Source of the DNA: Mugil cephalus
Taxonomy: Eukaryota; Chordata; Actinopteri; Mugiliformes; Mugilidae
DNA: 64,000 bases
Assembly (NCBI RefSeq): GCF_022458985.1
Contig: NC_061781.1
Coordinates: 18,197,001-18,261,000, forward strand
Direction: 5' to 3'
The first letter of the stretch is position 1; each line of letters begins with the position of its first letter. The notes below the pieces were generated by a model. It saw only the letters and a list, made by a program, of their open reading frames with translations. It did no database searches and had not been told where the DNA came from. Shown here piece by piece: positions 26,701 through 35,257 of this stretch. The position numbers and the translations under genes are program-made.

Positions 26701-29700
26701 TTTCCTTTGGTCACCGTCTTTCTGAGAAATGCAGGAGGCAGCACATATGAAAAGCATCGCGTCTCCTTTCCTTGTGAGTTTTGAGTATCCACATCCTAGT
26801 GGCTTAAGACCTGTACATCTGCACTCAGCTGTGCAGCATCATAAGGTCCCTGATACTGTGGGTTTACTTTGGAAAGTTTGTCATGAAGTAACACTGAAGT
26901 GCTGCTAGGGGCAGTATAAAAACCTAAATAGTTTGTTGAATCTTAGTCGAAGATACTTTAGTTTGTGCCATAGATATGAGGTATCTTTTTAAAATATACC
27001 ATTGTAGTCCAGCTGTGTAAAGTGAAGCGAAAAAACAACTTGCTTTTGTTGAAATTCTTGATTTTCCTGATTGATCAGTAAGATTAGTGATCTTCTTTTT
27101 TATCCTCAACGCTTACAATGCATAATCTGTGTGTTCCCAACATTTTCTACCGGTCGAGATTGGAATTAATACAGTAGATTGACTAAGGATGGAGTATTTC
27201 ACTGTGATGATGAGTAAATATTGTAGAATAATCCCACACTATAGTAAAAAAGGTTTGTGTGCTCGCACTGAATGCTGATGTAGGAATCTGGGGACGTTTA
27301 CAACTCGGATAAATTATAAATAAATAAATAAGTGTAATCTCGATATAATTAATTAACGGGCACAATTACAGTTTCTTTTATTTTGACATATTTATTCATA
27401 TTTAAACTGCTATGTCAATGTAATGTCAATAGCAGCGCGACCAACTACCGTAATACTTGTAATCTCTGCGCAACATTTTTATTTTTACTCATTCATTTTA
27501 CTCATTTTTACTCATTTTACTCATGGACAGCTTTAGCCGGAGGACAGGTCCCAGAAATCAGGGACGTCTTTGCACAGAAGTCTGCTCCTTCTGCCGCTTC
27601 ATTGTTCGGACCTTTCCATCTTCACCACGCCTCGCAGTGACGCAGTCGCACCGTGCGTGTTTAGAAGCGCTACATTGAAAAATGTCCGGGCGCTGTGTAA
27701 GCAAATACACCGGTATGATCCTGAAATCAAAAACGTGGCTCCTTGGTGGTTCACCCTGTTAAGTGTGTATGACTGTGGGTGCAGAGAAGCGCGTCCTTCT
27801 TCTTTATCATTGTTTGCCCATACGTATGAGTTTGGCCCAGTTTGTGACATAGAGCACATTGAGGAAGCAGGCGGAGATTATTTTTAACAATTTATTATTT
27901 TTTTATTTTATTTTTTTGAGGATGACATGATTGCCTCCCAGAGCTGCTGCTTGAAGGTACTCTCCCACCCACGTCCCCAGATCTTCCTTTTAAGGTTATT
28001 GAGGTCAGGGTATGAAGGTGGCAGCAGCATGAGATTTCTTCTCCTTGCATCCCCAGAGAAACCGAGCAGACGGTGATGTTTTGTTCATCGCGGGAAGTTG
28101 CATTGTAGCGCCTCACAATAGTCTAGTTCTGAGAGGCTCAAGTCTTTTAATACCATGCCAGAAGGTCTTTAATTAGGATTCCAACGTATTTTGGTAATTT
28201 TGGCAACAACGGGGTCCGACTCGGATCATCACACCTCGCCAGCTACGCGGGCTCGTTAGAAGGTGGTGGTCGCTTGCCAACCATCCACAGCTCCTTTCAT
28301 CCGGGCCATCCAGTGCGGTATTATATGCACTGCTGAGAAAACCAAAGCAGTTTGAAAATTAGTGCAGTCATGTATTTCTGATCCGCTGCGAGCCCACACT
28401 CTTTGTGAACTTTGGTCAGGACTGCTGAATCTCAGGAGAGATTGTTAGGGCCTCAGAGACACCAGCAGTTTGAAATAACCACATGCTTCACACCAGTCTC
28501 ATCAATTCCATTAATTTGTCTGGAAACCTTTCTTGATGAGCTTTTATCTGATGTCTCTTCAGTTCTTGTGAAATATCAGTGGTTTTTATGCCTCTTGCAT
28601 GATGTTACACAACTCCACGCTTTTATCTTTTTTTCTGCCTTTGTGGTCTGAGAACTGTTAAATAATGGGAAACAGACTCTTTATGTCCACATAAACAGAC
28701 TCTCCTTATCCAATTTAACCAAGATCACATGGTAAACTGATAAAAAAAAACATGTCGGATAGAAAAAATAAAAGATACCAAGCAGAAAAAATTAAAAAGC
28801 TTACTTTATTGAAGTCGCTGATGTATCACTTGGATTGTAATTTGGAACGCAAGTTATTTACTTTACACTGTAACACACACAGTTGAAGAAGAAGAAGAAG
28901 GCACGTTGTGGCATGAGAAAAACATGATGCCTCATCAAAACAGGGGGAAACTGTCAGCATTTTGTGGATCCAGCAGAGGCACCTAATCTCTGAGGATGGT
29001 CAGTTGGGCACCAGCCAATTTTTCGTCACATTGTGCAAAGTTTGACGGTGCTTCCAAACGATTGGCAAAATATAAAGGAAATGCACGGTCTTTGAGTCCG
29101 TTGAGCCATGTGGCAACAACAAAAATGGTTGCAAACTCTTTTGTCAGATAAAATCCCAGCTCACCTTTCACGCTCAGACCTACAGCCAATTTAGAATCAC
29201 AGATGAACCTAGAGAAGCCGGAGTACCCGGAGAAAACCCACAAAGACACAGGGAGAACATGCAAACTCCACACAGAAAGGCCCCGAACCTGGACTAGAAC
29301 CTGGACTAGAACCTGGACTAGAACCTTCTTGTATCAGTGCTAACCACCACGCCGCCGTACATCTTGACCAATCACGTTTAACGGCTTTAACTAATCATCT
29401 CCCAGTCGGCTCCTGTCGTTCATTTCAAAGAACCGACTCTTAGAGCCGGCTCGTTCGCGACCAACTCATCACCACCACCACAGGACCCCCCTCAGAAGGC
29501 CCATATCCAAAAACTGTTTTGAGGCACATGGGAGACCTACACAATATTAGTCAGGTGGTCACAATGTTATGCCTGATCGGTGAATAATGTTACTAATGTT
29601 CTGTTTTCGCGAGGTGCTCATTCAGCTTCACGTTCACGTTTGAGATTGCAGTTTGTGGTGCGTTTGCATTATGCTGAGAGGCGTTTCTAACATCTTGTCT

Positions 29701-32700
29701 GGCCTCTGCTCAGTGATGTAAATGATATGGAAATACTTATATCACCTCTGTGTATCACCTATACTGTAAACGCATTAATGCAAATCTGGGGGAGTAAAGC
29801 ACAGCTAACAGATGTGGAAATCGGGCCGTTGTCGCCTTTGAGAAATTGAGATTTTTTTTTGGCTACTATTCCCCGACCTGCGGTGGGTGGAGGTGACGGG
29901 CTCATTTCTGTTTGCGGTTTCCTGTCAAATGTGCGTCGGCAAAAATTGCACTAATGGATTCTGTGCGTGTATTATCCATGTGAGACAAATGGGATTTTCT
30001 TTATTTTGAGTTATCCATGAGAAGAGATTATATTTATGCAGCACGAAAGTAATTTATGGAGTTTGTAACTAAGATGAAGTTAGGTAAATATAACTGTTTA
30101 GTACTTATTCTCAAATGTCTGGTGTGTCTGCTGTAAGCACTGTCCCACAGAGCTGCTAGCGTGGATTTAAACTCTTAAAAGTTCATTAGCCCCCATTGAA
30201 CGACCAAAAAAAACCCTTAAACTTCTTTGCAAATTTAATGCTTTAGAACTGGCAACACAGAAATAAAGGGGAAATGCCTGCAATATCCTGAGGGAAATGA
30301 GAAATCAGTCACTGTGCCGAACCTGCATATCTTCTCTGAGTTTGCACCACAATGGTGTTGGGCTATCTGGAAAATGTATTACATTATTGAAATTTGCTTT
30401 ACGTTACGTATGCGTCATCTTAATCTGGTTGGGGGGAGAAAAAAAAAATAGCTCAAAGCTGTAGCTCGTGAAACGTCCTTCACACGTGTTGTGTTTGTGT
30501 CTCTGATTGGTTTTCCAGTGATCTGGTGAACGGCCTTGTCTTGTTGATGAACAGCAACATCAGCAGTCCAGTCAATCTGGTGAGTACGTTCCGCCCGACC
30601 GCGTCCCACAAATTGAAATGGAAAATTAATGCTGTTGAATTATTTTATGCGTAATTGGTAAAGAAAGTTAAACTAAATGTGTTTCCAGGGAAACCCGGAG
30701 GAACACACAATATTGGAGTTCGCTCGTCTCATCAAAAGTCTCGTGGGTAAGGCGTTAATGCGCACAGTGCATCAGAACAAACTCAGGGCCCCCGCCACCT
30801 CATTCCCCGTGTAGTTAATCTCGTTTCCCTGGTTATTTCTTGTTCCACTTGCAGATTTTGTCCATGTGCAAACACCTGATAAACCTCAGGACTACACTGA
30901 ATTGCGTTAGAATTATGCATGTGTGCTCGCTCCCTTTTTCTCCACCCTCCCTCTTTTGTGCCTCCAGTTACATAACGTCAGAATCAGTGGATATATTTTT
31001 TCACACCCATTGTTTTTTAACCTGCACCTCTGTGACGCTTGGGGCTGCGTGACCCAAAAATGTATATCATGGTGTAAATCATTCTGATGGTAACACGGTT
31101 TATTACGGTATTTGTTCTCCATGCATAATCACATTCATTCACGTTCACAACATTTTCTACTGGTTGAGATTGGAATTAATACAGTAGATTGACTAAGGAT
31201 GGACTATTTTACTGTGATGTTGAGTAATTATTGTAGAATAATCCCACACTATAGTAAAACAGGTTTGCATGGCCCCATGTTAGCATTGAATGCTGATGTG
31301 GAAATCTGGCGACATTTACAGCTCAGAGATAAAGAATAAATAAATAATTAAATAAATAAATAAATGTTATCAAGATCAAATAAAGAAACAGGGACAAATC
31401 TTCTTTTATTTATTTTGACATATTTATTCTTGTATGTAAACATGTTTAAACTGTTATGTCTTTAACGTCAAAAGCAACGCGACCGACTACCGTAATAATT
31501 GTAGTCTACGCGCAACATTTTTCTTCTCATTCATAAAAGGCTAAAATTGGGAACATTTTCGGGGACACCTATAGCTGGGGGACAGGTCAACCAAAACGGG
31601 GACTGTCCTCAGAAATTTTTTTTTTTTTTGACGCGAGTCGTCTCGATTCGCTTAAGTAGAAAATGGAAATGGCTTTGCTAGATCACTAAGGTGACCTCGC
31701 TCTGGAACCTCCATAACGGCGTTACATACATTACTAGGTTAAAAGGATGCACGTCACCTCCAGTAGTAAATCTGCCAAGGCTGCTGACCAAATCCACACA
31801 AATCCAACACAACGGAGACCGAGTAAGGACAATAATAACGATACGTCCTTCTCTCTTTCTGTCTACGCTTGTGTCTGACCCTGAACACACAAACACACAC
31901 AGTGAGTCGAAGCCAGATTCAGTTCCTGCCCGAGGCCCAGGACGACCCGCAGAGGAGAAGACCTGACATCCGGAAAGCCAAGATGATGCTCGGCTGGGAG
32001 CCGGTGGTACGTTCGATGCGTGATGGTTCTAGATATTTCTTATATGTTCACATCTATTGCTGTGGTTCACAATAGGCTTTTGTAGACTGTGAAAGTGACT
32101 TTTGTGCGTGATGAATGTTATTGTACTGCAGAGCGACTAAGATGCAATATGGATGGTATCTCGCAAGGTCAGGCTGCTATTTTTATACAGAAGCAAATGA
32201 ACAAAAATATTAAATCCTAATTGCAGCATTTCTTTGATGGGACTTAGTCGCCTCAGAGTTTGTCACATTAGGTCAAAGGACATTTCTAGTTTCTTCTAAT
32301 TCAGATGTGATTTAAAAAAATAAATGAAGAGATTTTACACAGTTATTTGTAACTTGAACATTTTGATAAAGTTTGTATCATTTCTCTGTTACAGTTACTT
32401 GTACATCATATGCTCTGTTATAATATATTATATTACCTGTCAAGTCTAATTATAGTATATTGCACATAAGCAAAAAAAAAAAAGATCTCACATTAGATCT
32501 CACAGATTTTCGCAACCTTGCTGACGTTCATTCTGAGCAGAATGAATTATTCATCGCATGTCTTAGCTGATGTCTGGTTCTTTATGTTGGCATCGGATGC
32601 TTAATAATTAATGCAAAACGGTATAAGTATTCAGCGTAACGCCTGTGGGGCTACTCTAAAGCTATTGCGTGTTCCGCTAAGGAATAACTCCAGAGTTTAT

Positions 32701-33323
32701 TTTCCTCTGCATTATAGGCGACCAAGGAGCGCGTTCGTCAATAATCAAAGGAACTCATTCATGTAGGCGGCCTCTGACGCAGACGAGTCATTAAGGCCTT
32801 CAGTTAGTGGCTCTAGACACTCATGTTGATTGTATTTGTACATCTTAGACTTCTCACATAAATACTGTGGTGTACTTTCAGTAGATAGATGGATAGATAA
32901 TCCTTTAATCCAAAGACCCCTACGCTGATGAGAGATTAGGTAGGGACCCCCTACCTGCTATAATAATATTGGAAGGTTGGATTCATGCTAATGTGCATTT
33001 AAAGATATTTGTGGGGGGAAATTAAAAAAAAGTATATAAAGAATGTCTAATCAACCAAAGATTTCAGGACCCACCTGTGCAGCACCCCCTGTTGAAGACC
33101 CGTGCTTTAATCCACTTTTAATCAATCTGGTGTCTTTTTTTCATGTATTTGTATAGTGGTAGACTCTGAACGTTGTGTCCCGTGTCGGCAGGTGCCCCTG
33201 GAGGAAGGCTTGAACAAAACCATCCAGTACTTCAGTAGAGAACTGGAGCACCAGGCCAACAACCAGTACATCCCCAAACCGAAGGCCGCCCGCATGAAGA
33301 AAGGAAGACCCAGGCACAACTGA
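2304..33323 (+). CDS. uxs1: UDP-glucuronate decarboxylase 1 (UDP-xylose synthase), 15 coding exons
   Basis: The protein converts UDP-glucuronate to UDP-xylose with bound NAD+ in the Golgi lumen, supplying xylose for the proteoglycan tetrasaccharide linker. Fifteen exons join in frame to 1260 nt (419 aa; the human protein has 420). A short cytosolic N-terminus (R14, R15, K18) precedes a membrane segment at about 18-36, as in a type II Golgi protein. A charged stalk follows at 40-75, then the extended short-chain dehydrogenase domain: nucleotide-binding GGAGFVG at 94-100, STSEVYG at 200-206, and catalytic YDEGK at 230-234 (Tyr230, Lys234). The C-terminus is basic (KKGRPRHN). The start is the first of two adjacent ATGs and gives the family length. 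All 14 introns are GT-AG. Residue 263 is Ser where I recall Pro in human (TFGSRMHM). The gene is convergent with ecrg4. Confidence 0.97.
2395..4902 (+). other. uxs1: uxs1 intron 1
   Basis: About 2.5 kb of AT-rich intron. I saw no intact repeat. The frame at 4020-4388 (122 codons, +) has no recognisable family and looks like chance. Confidence 0.6.
4903..4930 (+). CDS. uxs1: uxs1 coding exon 2 (residues 31-39)
   Basis: A 28-nt micro-exon between acceptor CTTCCAG and donor GTACCG. It reads SVWGTYMNM plus two bases of R40 and matches the end of the membrane segment in vertebrate UXS1. It is too short for ORF searches. Confidence 0.9.
4931..6102 (+). other. uxs1: uxs1 intron 2
   Basis: About 1.2 kb holding the AC microsatellite at 5287-5341; otherwise plain AT-rich intron. 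Confidence 0.6.
5287..5341. repeat. AC dinucleotide microsatellite
   Basis: About 27 uninterrupted AC units in uxs1 intron 2. Confidence 0.97.
6103..6151 (+). CDS. uxs1: uxs1 coding exon 3 (residues 40-56)
   Basis: Acceptor TTTTCACAG, donor GTGAGT. Encodes [17 protein letters not shown], the start of the charged lumenal stalk. Ends in phase 0. Confidence 0.92.
6227..6309. repeat. CGTAT/CATAT pentanucleotide tandem repeat
   Basis: About 16 five-base units, mostly CGTAT with CATAT and TGTAT variants, in uxs1 intron 3. Confidence 0.95.
6406..6845. mobile_element. piggyBac-like non-autonomous element
   Basis: TTAA lies at both ends (6406-6409 and 6842-6845). Just inside are inverted repeats CCCCCTGAGACC and GGTCTCAGGAGG. 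A TTAA target site with C-rich ends fits the piggyBac superfamily. The 440-bp interior has no transposase. Further inverted copies of a 'GTCCTCATATG' motif lie inside. Confidence 0.65.
8915..8958 (+). CDS. uxs1: uxs1 coding exon 4 (residues 57-71)
   Basis: Acceptor CTCTTTAG, donor GTGTGT. Encodes [14 protein letters not shown], the second half of the stalk, probably coiled coil. A GATG microsatellite begins 11 bases after the exon. Confidence 0.92.
8970..9025. repeat. GATG tetranucleotide microsatellite
   Basis: About 13 GATG units beginning 11 bases after uxs1 exon 4. Confidence 0.95.
9127..9250. repeat. Perfect 62-bp tandem duplication
   Basis: Positions 9127-9188 and 9189-9250 are identical over 62 bases (unit begins ATCTTATATTTTG). 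The absence of any mismatch points to a very recent duplication or to assembly doubling. Confidence 0.93.
9309..9587 (-). mobile_element. LINE reverse-transcriptase 3' fragment
   Basis: The minus strand reads [19 protein letters not shown] and [16 protein letters not shown] followed by [13 protein letters not shown], the region just after the reverse-transcriptase active site in fish non-LTR retrotransposons (KYLG.....LD...[14 protein letters not shown]). Only about 90 codons remain, so it is a dead 5'-truncated scrap. The clade (L2/Rex-like) is not fixed. Confidence 0.8.
9989..10049 (+). CDS. uxs1: uxs1 coding exon 5 (residues 71-91)
   Basis: Acceptor TTTCTCAG, donor GTACGT. Encodes [20 protein letters not shown] and L91, leading into the first beta strand of the Rossmann fold. 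Phase 0 end. Confidence 0.93.
10050..12560 (+). other. uxs1: uxs1 intron 5
   Basis: The last part is an inverted copy of an hAT-like element (11862-12436). The stretch 11290-11720 has several overlapping short open frames on both strands and higher GC than its surroundings, suggesting a decayed transposon, but no family could be assigned. Confidence 0.5.
11862..12436 (-). mobile_element. hAT-like element, copy A (inverted)
   Basis: Reverse-complement relative of 43507-44106. The terminal sequence complementary to GTCTTCAAAC is at 12419-12433, and the shared GGCCCCGCCC and GTCTCTAG-type interior is recognisable. The far terminus has decayed. Confidence 0.7.
12561..12741 (+). CDS. uxs1: uxs1 coding exon 6 (residues 92-152)
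   Basis: Acceptor CCCTCTAG, donor GTGAGT. Carries the NAD-binding glycine motif [12 protein letters not shown] and the acidic strand [14 protein letters not shown]. The most conserved part of the protein. Confidence 0.96.
12742..14903 (+). other. uxs1: uxs1 intron 6
   Basis: About 2.2 kb with no named repeat. A 105-codon open frame on the minus strand at 13991-14308 has no recognisable domain. Confidence 0.5.
14904..15008 (+). CDS. uxs1: uxs1 coding exon 7 (residues 152-187)
   Basis: Acceptor TTTTATAG, donor GTGAGT. Encodes [16 protein letters not shown] and then [17 protein letters not shown], the cofactor and substrate contact region. Confidence 0.95.
15009..15699 (+). other. uxs1: uxs1 intron 7
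   Basis: About 0.7 kb, AT-rich, with a short GATA run near 15418-15432. Nothing else seen. Confidence 0.5.
15700..15759 (+). CDS. uxs1: uxs1 coding exon 8 (residues 187-207)
   Basis: Acceptor TTGTCTAG, donor GTGAGG. Encodes [20 protein letters not shown]; the STSE segment supplies the active-site serine/threonine and glutamate. Confidence 0.95.
15760..16404 (+). other. uxs1: uxs1 intron 8
   Basis: About 0.65 kb. It contains a fragment (16090-16215) related to the end of the element inserted at 58090-58638. Confidence 0.5.
16090..16215. mobile_element. Fragment related to the 58-kb MITE
   Basis: The stretch 'GCGTTTCCATGCAGAGC ... AAAATTCGACTTTCTGAC' matches the reverse complement of the right end of the element at 58090-58638 with scattered differences. 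Confidence 0.55.
16405..16526 (+). CDS. uxs1: uxs1 coding exon 9 (residues 207-247)
   Basis: Acceptor after a long T tract (TTTCAG), donor GTATCA, which is a weak donor. Contains the catalytic YDEGK (Tyr230, Lys234) followed by [13 protein letters not shown]. Confidence 0.95.
17195..18065. mobile_element. hAT-like element inserted in the Tc1-like remnant
   Basis: Ends TAGGGGTGTAACG and GTTACACCCCTACTA. It is flanked by an 8-bp target duplication CTACACGA (17187-17194) and CTACACAA (18066-18073), 7 of 8 matching. Other Tc1-like copies show the uninterrupted site as GACCTACACAATATTAG. No transposase frame inside. Confidence 0.75.
17327..17441. mobile_element. Small MITE nested in the hAT-like element
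   Basis: Terminal inverted repeats GTTTCCCTCCTCCAACACA and its partner GGTGGAGGAGGGAAAC, followed inside by paired ACACCTGATT/AATCAGGTGT. This 115-bp unit is of a type common in fish genomes and forms a third layer of insertion. Confidence 0.6.
19781..20286. mobile_element. Tc1/mariner MITE
   Basis: Terminal inverted repeats TACACTACAGGCCAAAAGTT and its partner ending AACGTTTGGCCTGTGGTGTA, extending to about 28 bp through TTGGAAGCAA, and flanked by TA. The 506-bp interior has no transposase. Confidence 0.8.
21633..21740 (-). mobile_element. Tc1-like fragment (terminus)
   Basis: CACTGATCAGGCATAACATT terminus followed by GACCACCTTCTTAATG and the ATGCCAGGTCCAAGAGTTTC block shared with the copies at 62208 and 47985. 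Confidence 0.7.
22403..22591. mobile_element. Foldback element
   Basis: Two arms of about 60 bases (TTAGAGGAGATAGAT to GTCAAAATTTT, and AAAATTTTGAC to ATCTACCTCATCTAA) are reverse complements. Short internal AAAATTTTGACTTTTT units repeat between them. It could fold into one long hairpin. Confidence 0.75.
23719..23756. repeat. CA dinucleotide microsatellite
   Basis: About 19 CA units in uxs1 intron 9. Confidence 0.95.
24864..24983 (+). CDS. uxs1: uxs1 coding exon 10 (residues 248-287)
   Basis: Acceptor CACTTACAG, donor GTATGT. Encodes [18 protein letters not shown] and onward to ALQGEALT. Ser263 replaces the proline I recall in mammals. Confidence 0.95.
24984..25473 (+). other. uxs1: uxs1 intron 10
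   Basis: Most of this 490-bp intron is a Tc1-like remnant (25095-25406). Confidence 0.6.
25095..25406 (+). mobile_element. Tc1-like remnant
   Basis: Starts with ACATTATGACCACTGACAG and ends TGGTCATAATGTTATGCC and TAATCAGT. The middle has GAGGCCCCTCCCCTCAACCC, shared with the copy at 57917-58885. It fills most of uxs1 intron 10. Confidence 0.75.
25474..25517 (+). CDS. uxs1: uxs1 coding exon 11 (residues 288-302)
   Basis: Acceptor TCTCTTAG, donor GTAAAT. Encodes [14 protein letters not shown] plus two bases of S302, a substrate-loop segment. Confidence 0.94.
27135..27570 (+). repeat. Dispersed repeat, copy 1
   Basis: Shares long blocks with 31147-31617, for example GAGATTGGAATTAATACAGT, AATAATCCCACACTATAGTA and GACCAACTACCGTAATA (second copy GACCGACTACCGTAATA). 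No clear terminal inverted repeats; family not recognised. Confidence 0.85.
29165..29360. repeat. Fish interspersed repeat tail with 12-bp triplication
   Basis: Contains GAGTACCCGGAGAAAACCC and GGGAGAACATGCAAACTCC, a string found all over fish genomes. A unit ACCTGGACTAGA is repeated three times at about 29288-29323. Family not resolved. Confidence 0.65.
29470..29583 (+). mobile_element. Tc1-like fragment (right end)
   Basis: Reads CTCAGAAGGCCCATATCC, GGGAGACCTACACAATATTA, then GTCACAATGTTATGCCTGAT and CGGT, the shared right end of the family. Confidence 0.75.
30519..30579 (+). CDS. uxs1: uxs1 coding exon 12 (residues 302-322)
   Basis: Acceptor TTTTCCAG, donor GTGAGT. Encodes [20 protein letters not shown] and L322. 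Intron 12 that follows is only 109 bp. Confidence 0.94.
30689..30746 (+). CDS. uxs1: uxs1 coding exon 13 (residues 323-342)
   Basis: Acceptor GTTTCCAG, donor GTAAGG. Encodes [19 protein letters not shown], phase 1 end. Confidence 0.94.
30747..31902 (+). other. uxs1: uxs1 intron 13
   Basis: Holds the second copy of the dispersed repeat (31147-31617), in the same orientation as the copy in intron 11. Confidence 0.55.
31147..31617 (+). repeat. Dispersed repeat, copy 2
   Basis: Second copy of the repeat at 27135-27570, same orientation, 4 kb away, with scattered substitutions and indels. Ends just before a T tract at 31616-31628. Confidence 0.85.
31903..32006 (+). CDS. uxs1: uxs1 coding exon 14 (residues 342-376)
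   Basis: Acceptor follows an AC-rich tract (ACACACAG) rather than a pyrimidine tract; donor GTACGT. Encodes [19 protein letters not shown] and onward to GWEPV. The first four residues differ from the human ones, as expected at a weak exon edge. Confidence 0.92.
32007..33191 (+). other. uxs1: uxs1 intron 14
   Basis: Holds a deleted hAT-like element (32911-33101) just upstream of the last exon. The rest is AT-rich and featureless. Confidence 0.55.
32911..33101 (+). mobile_element. hAT-like element, copy C (deleted)
   Basis: Internal-deletion form of the family at 43507-44106: it keeps the GACCCCTACGCTGATG start and the CCCCCTGTTGAAGACC end but has lost the middle. Confidence 0.7.
33192..33323 (+). 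CDS. uxs1: uxs1 coding exon 15 with stop (residues 377-419)
   Basis: Acceptor TCGGCAG. Encodes [20 protein letters not shown] and ends KKGRPRHN then TGA at 33321-33323. The antisense strand here happens to be open for 181 codons but shows no family resemblance. Confidence 0.95.
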   Translation: MPLEEGLNKTIQYFSRELEHQANNQYIPKPKAARMKKGRPRHN

Positions 33324-33905
33324 AGCAGGGTCTCCACCCTCACACATTCTCCGACAAAACTGAGAGAGTCCTTAAAGAGCCGCTCTTTGAAATACACTGC
33401 TGAGTAATGCGCCCCGCGGACACGGCGTCTCCTCTGATGAGAGGCCGCGGCGCTTTGTCTTAAAACTCTATCGAGATGGCGTTGCCTTTGTGTTGGAGCT
33501 GCGGCTGCGTCGTGGCTAAAAGCGTCCTTAACCGGAGCTCGCGTGACTAACGGACAAGCCTGAATCAGAGAGGCAACAAATCTGAAATCCAGCCTACCTT
33601 TTTTTTTTTTTTTTTTTGTGAATTTGTGCTTTTTGCTATTTAAATCGCAGGCGTGAGAATCGTGCAAACAGCCTGACTGTGCATCTGTGCTTTGTTATTA
33701 TTTAATCCGTTTCATGAACTTTCGTCTCTAGAGATGAGCCGCCCGGGTTGTTTTTTTTTTCCCCACTGGATGATTTGTCCTCTTCTCCTCAGTGGGCAAA
33801 AACCTTCGAGAAAGACTCTCACGACATCAGTATGTGGTTTTTCGAGACATCGTGATGTCTCATGTCAGGATGTGCATTATCAGTTTGAGGTGAAGATGCT
33901 ATTTT

Positions 33906-33911
33906 AATAAA
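33906..33911 (+). terminator. uxs1: uxs1 polyadenylation signal AATAAA
   Basis: A canonical AATAAA lies 583 bases after the stop codon, with a GT-rich stretch (TTTTGTGTATGG) about 15-30 bases downstream. The 3' UTR would therefore run from 33324 to about 33930. Confidence 0.65.
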
Positions 33912-34029
33912 ATATTTCCAATATTTTGTGTATGGTATAGATAGTTAAGATGTTTTTTTTTTCTACAGCTGTTTGGTTAAGTGTTTAAAAAAAAAAAAAA
34001 AAGGAGGCGACAGAGAAAGTACAGACGTG

Positions 34030-34035
34030 TTTATT
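34030..34035 (-). terminator. ecrg4: ecrg4 polyadenylation signal (AATAAA on minus strand)
   Basis: TTTATT on the plus strand, about 430 bases below the ecrg4 stop. It is the nearest canonical signal and lies only 119 bases from the opposing uxs1 signal. The inferred ecrg4 3' UTR is about 34010-34464. Confidence 0.55.
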
Positions 34036-34464
34036 TTGACATGATTTCATACAACCAGCCTGAAAGCCTTAGCTGTAGTTGTCGGGGAGGCGACAGTTTA
34101 TGTCACTGTTATGTCTCTTTTTTCTAACTAGTACGTAAGGATGAAGAGAGCTAGTTGAAAGAAAGTTTAAAAAATGAAAAGAGTACCCTGTGTGTCCTCT
34201 GACTCAGGCAAACAAACTATTTGACTCTTCACAGAAGCAGTGTCTGTTTAAACTTGTGTTGTCCAAATCTGTTTACACCGTCACATTGTGGAGACCAAGC
34301 GTAAAGTAAGTCTCTATGATGTAAACTATTGAGTCCGTGTATGAAGATCTGGTTTAGATTAAGGGTACGTTTAGGTTAAAATGAGGATAAAGCGAATGTA
34401 ACTCAATGTGAAGCCTTCTGAAGTGATGGAAGCACGACCTGAACGCGTGTGCACGGGACCGGAG

Positions 34465-34614
34465 CTAGTAATAGTCGTAGTTGACGTTAGCGCCGTGTCT
34501 GTACGAAGCGGTGTCGCGCGGGGCGATGGCGGCGTTTTCATCGTAGTGATGCTGACGCCCCTGGTCGTTGGCGCGAGCGTGGTCCATCCAGTACGCCAGG
34601 TCAGTCTCCAGCCT
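34465..34614 (-). CDS. ecrg4: ecrg4 coding exon 4 with stop (residues 97-145)
   Basis: Acceptor CTCGCCAG. Encodes [20 protein letters not shown], then the His/Tyr-rich tail and [10 protein letters not shown]; stop TAG at 34465-34467. This exon is CpG-rich compared with its surroundings. Confidence 0.95.
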   Translation of the reverse strand, partial: RLETDLAYWMDHARANDQGRQHHYDENAAIAPRDTASYRHGANVNYDYY

Positions 34615-35226
34615 CTGGCGAGGAACAACACACCACAGACGTGACTCGCTGCTCGACACAAATCTCGGAGCTTATAGACAACGCGGGCGGCTGATAAGAT
34701 GTCTGCTGACACCATCAGCGCGCGCAGTTGTGCCAATAAGACGGTTCGTGAAAGGCAGGCGCTGAAAAGGCCAGTGATTTGACAGCTTTGGCCTTTTTAG
34801 GAAGCAACAGAAAATGACATATACACAGGTTGTCATGCGTGAAGGCTGTTGCAGAAATACTGTAGCTGGCTGAAACACTTCGACACTGTCAGCTGTCAAA
34901 AATAGTGGCAGTGGCTGGTTATTTTGTGCACTCTACTCCTGCTTTTTTTTTTTTTTCTTTCGCTCTCACTATGTGTTCCTTCCATCCTTTACTGTCCCTT
35001 GTGAATTCTACCCGACAGTCACTGACCTGGAAAAGAAAAGAAAAAGTGAATCTAGCTCTGCGAGCGTATTTGTATAAAAGAGGAAATTCATGTTGTCGTG
35101 CATTTAGCTCCACGACTGGATTTTTCCATGAGTCCTATAACGGCGTTTACAGGATAAATGTGCCTTTTGAAAAGCATCTTTTTACACACGAGACTACTCC
35201 ACATCTTTGTCCTCCACACATCTGAA

Positions 35227-35257
<31 letters not shown>

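Larger units (their letters stand above)
25518..30518 (+). other. uxs1: uxs1 intron 11
   Basis: Five kb. Holds the first copy of a roughly 440-bp dispersed repeat (27135-27570), a fish interspersed repeat tail (29165-29360) and a Tc1-like fragment (29470-29583). Nothing definite at 25550-27100 or 27600-29150. Confidence 0.5.

Noticed and set aside
33122-33667. 181-codon open frame on the minus strand
   Set aside because: Antisense of uxs1 exon 15 and its 3' UTR; low-complexity start and no family resemblance.
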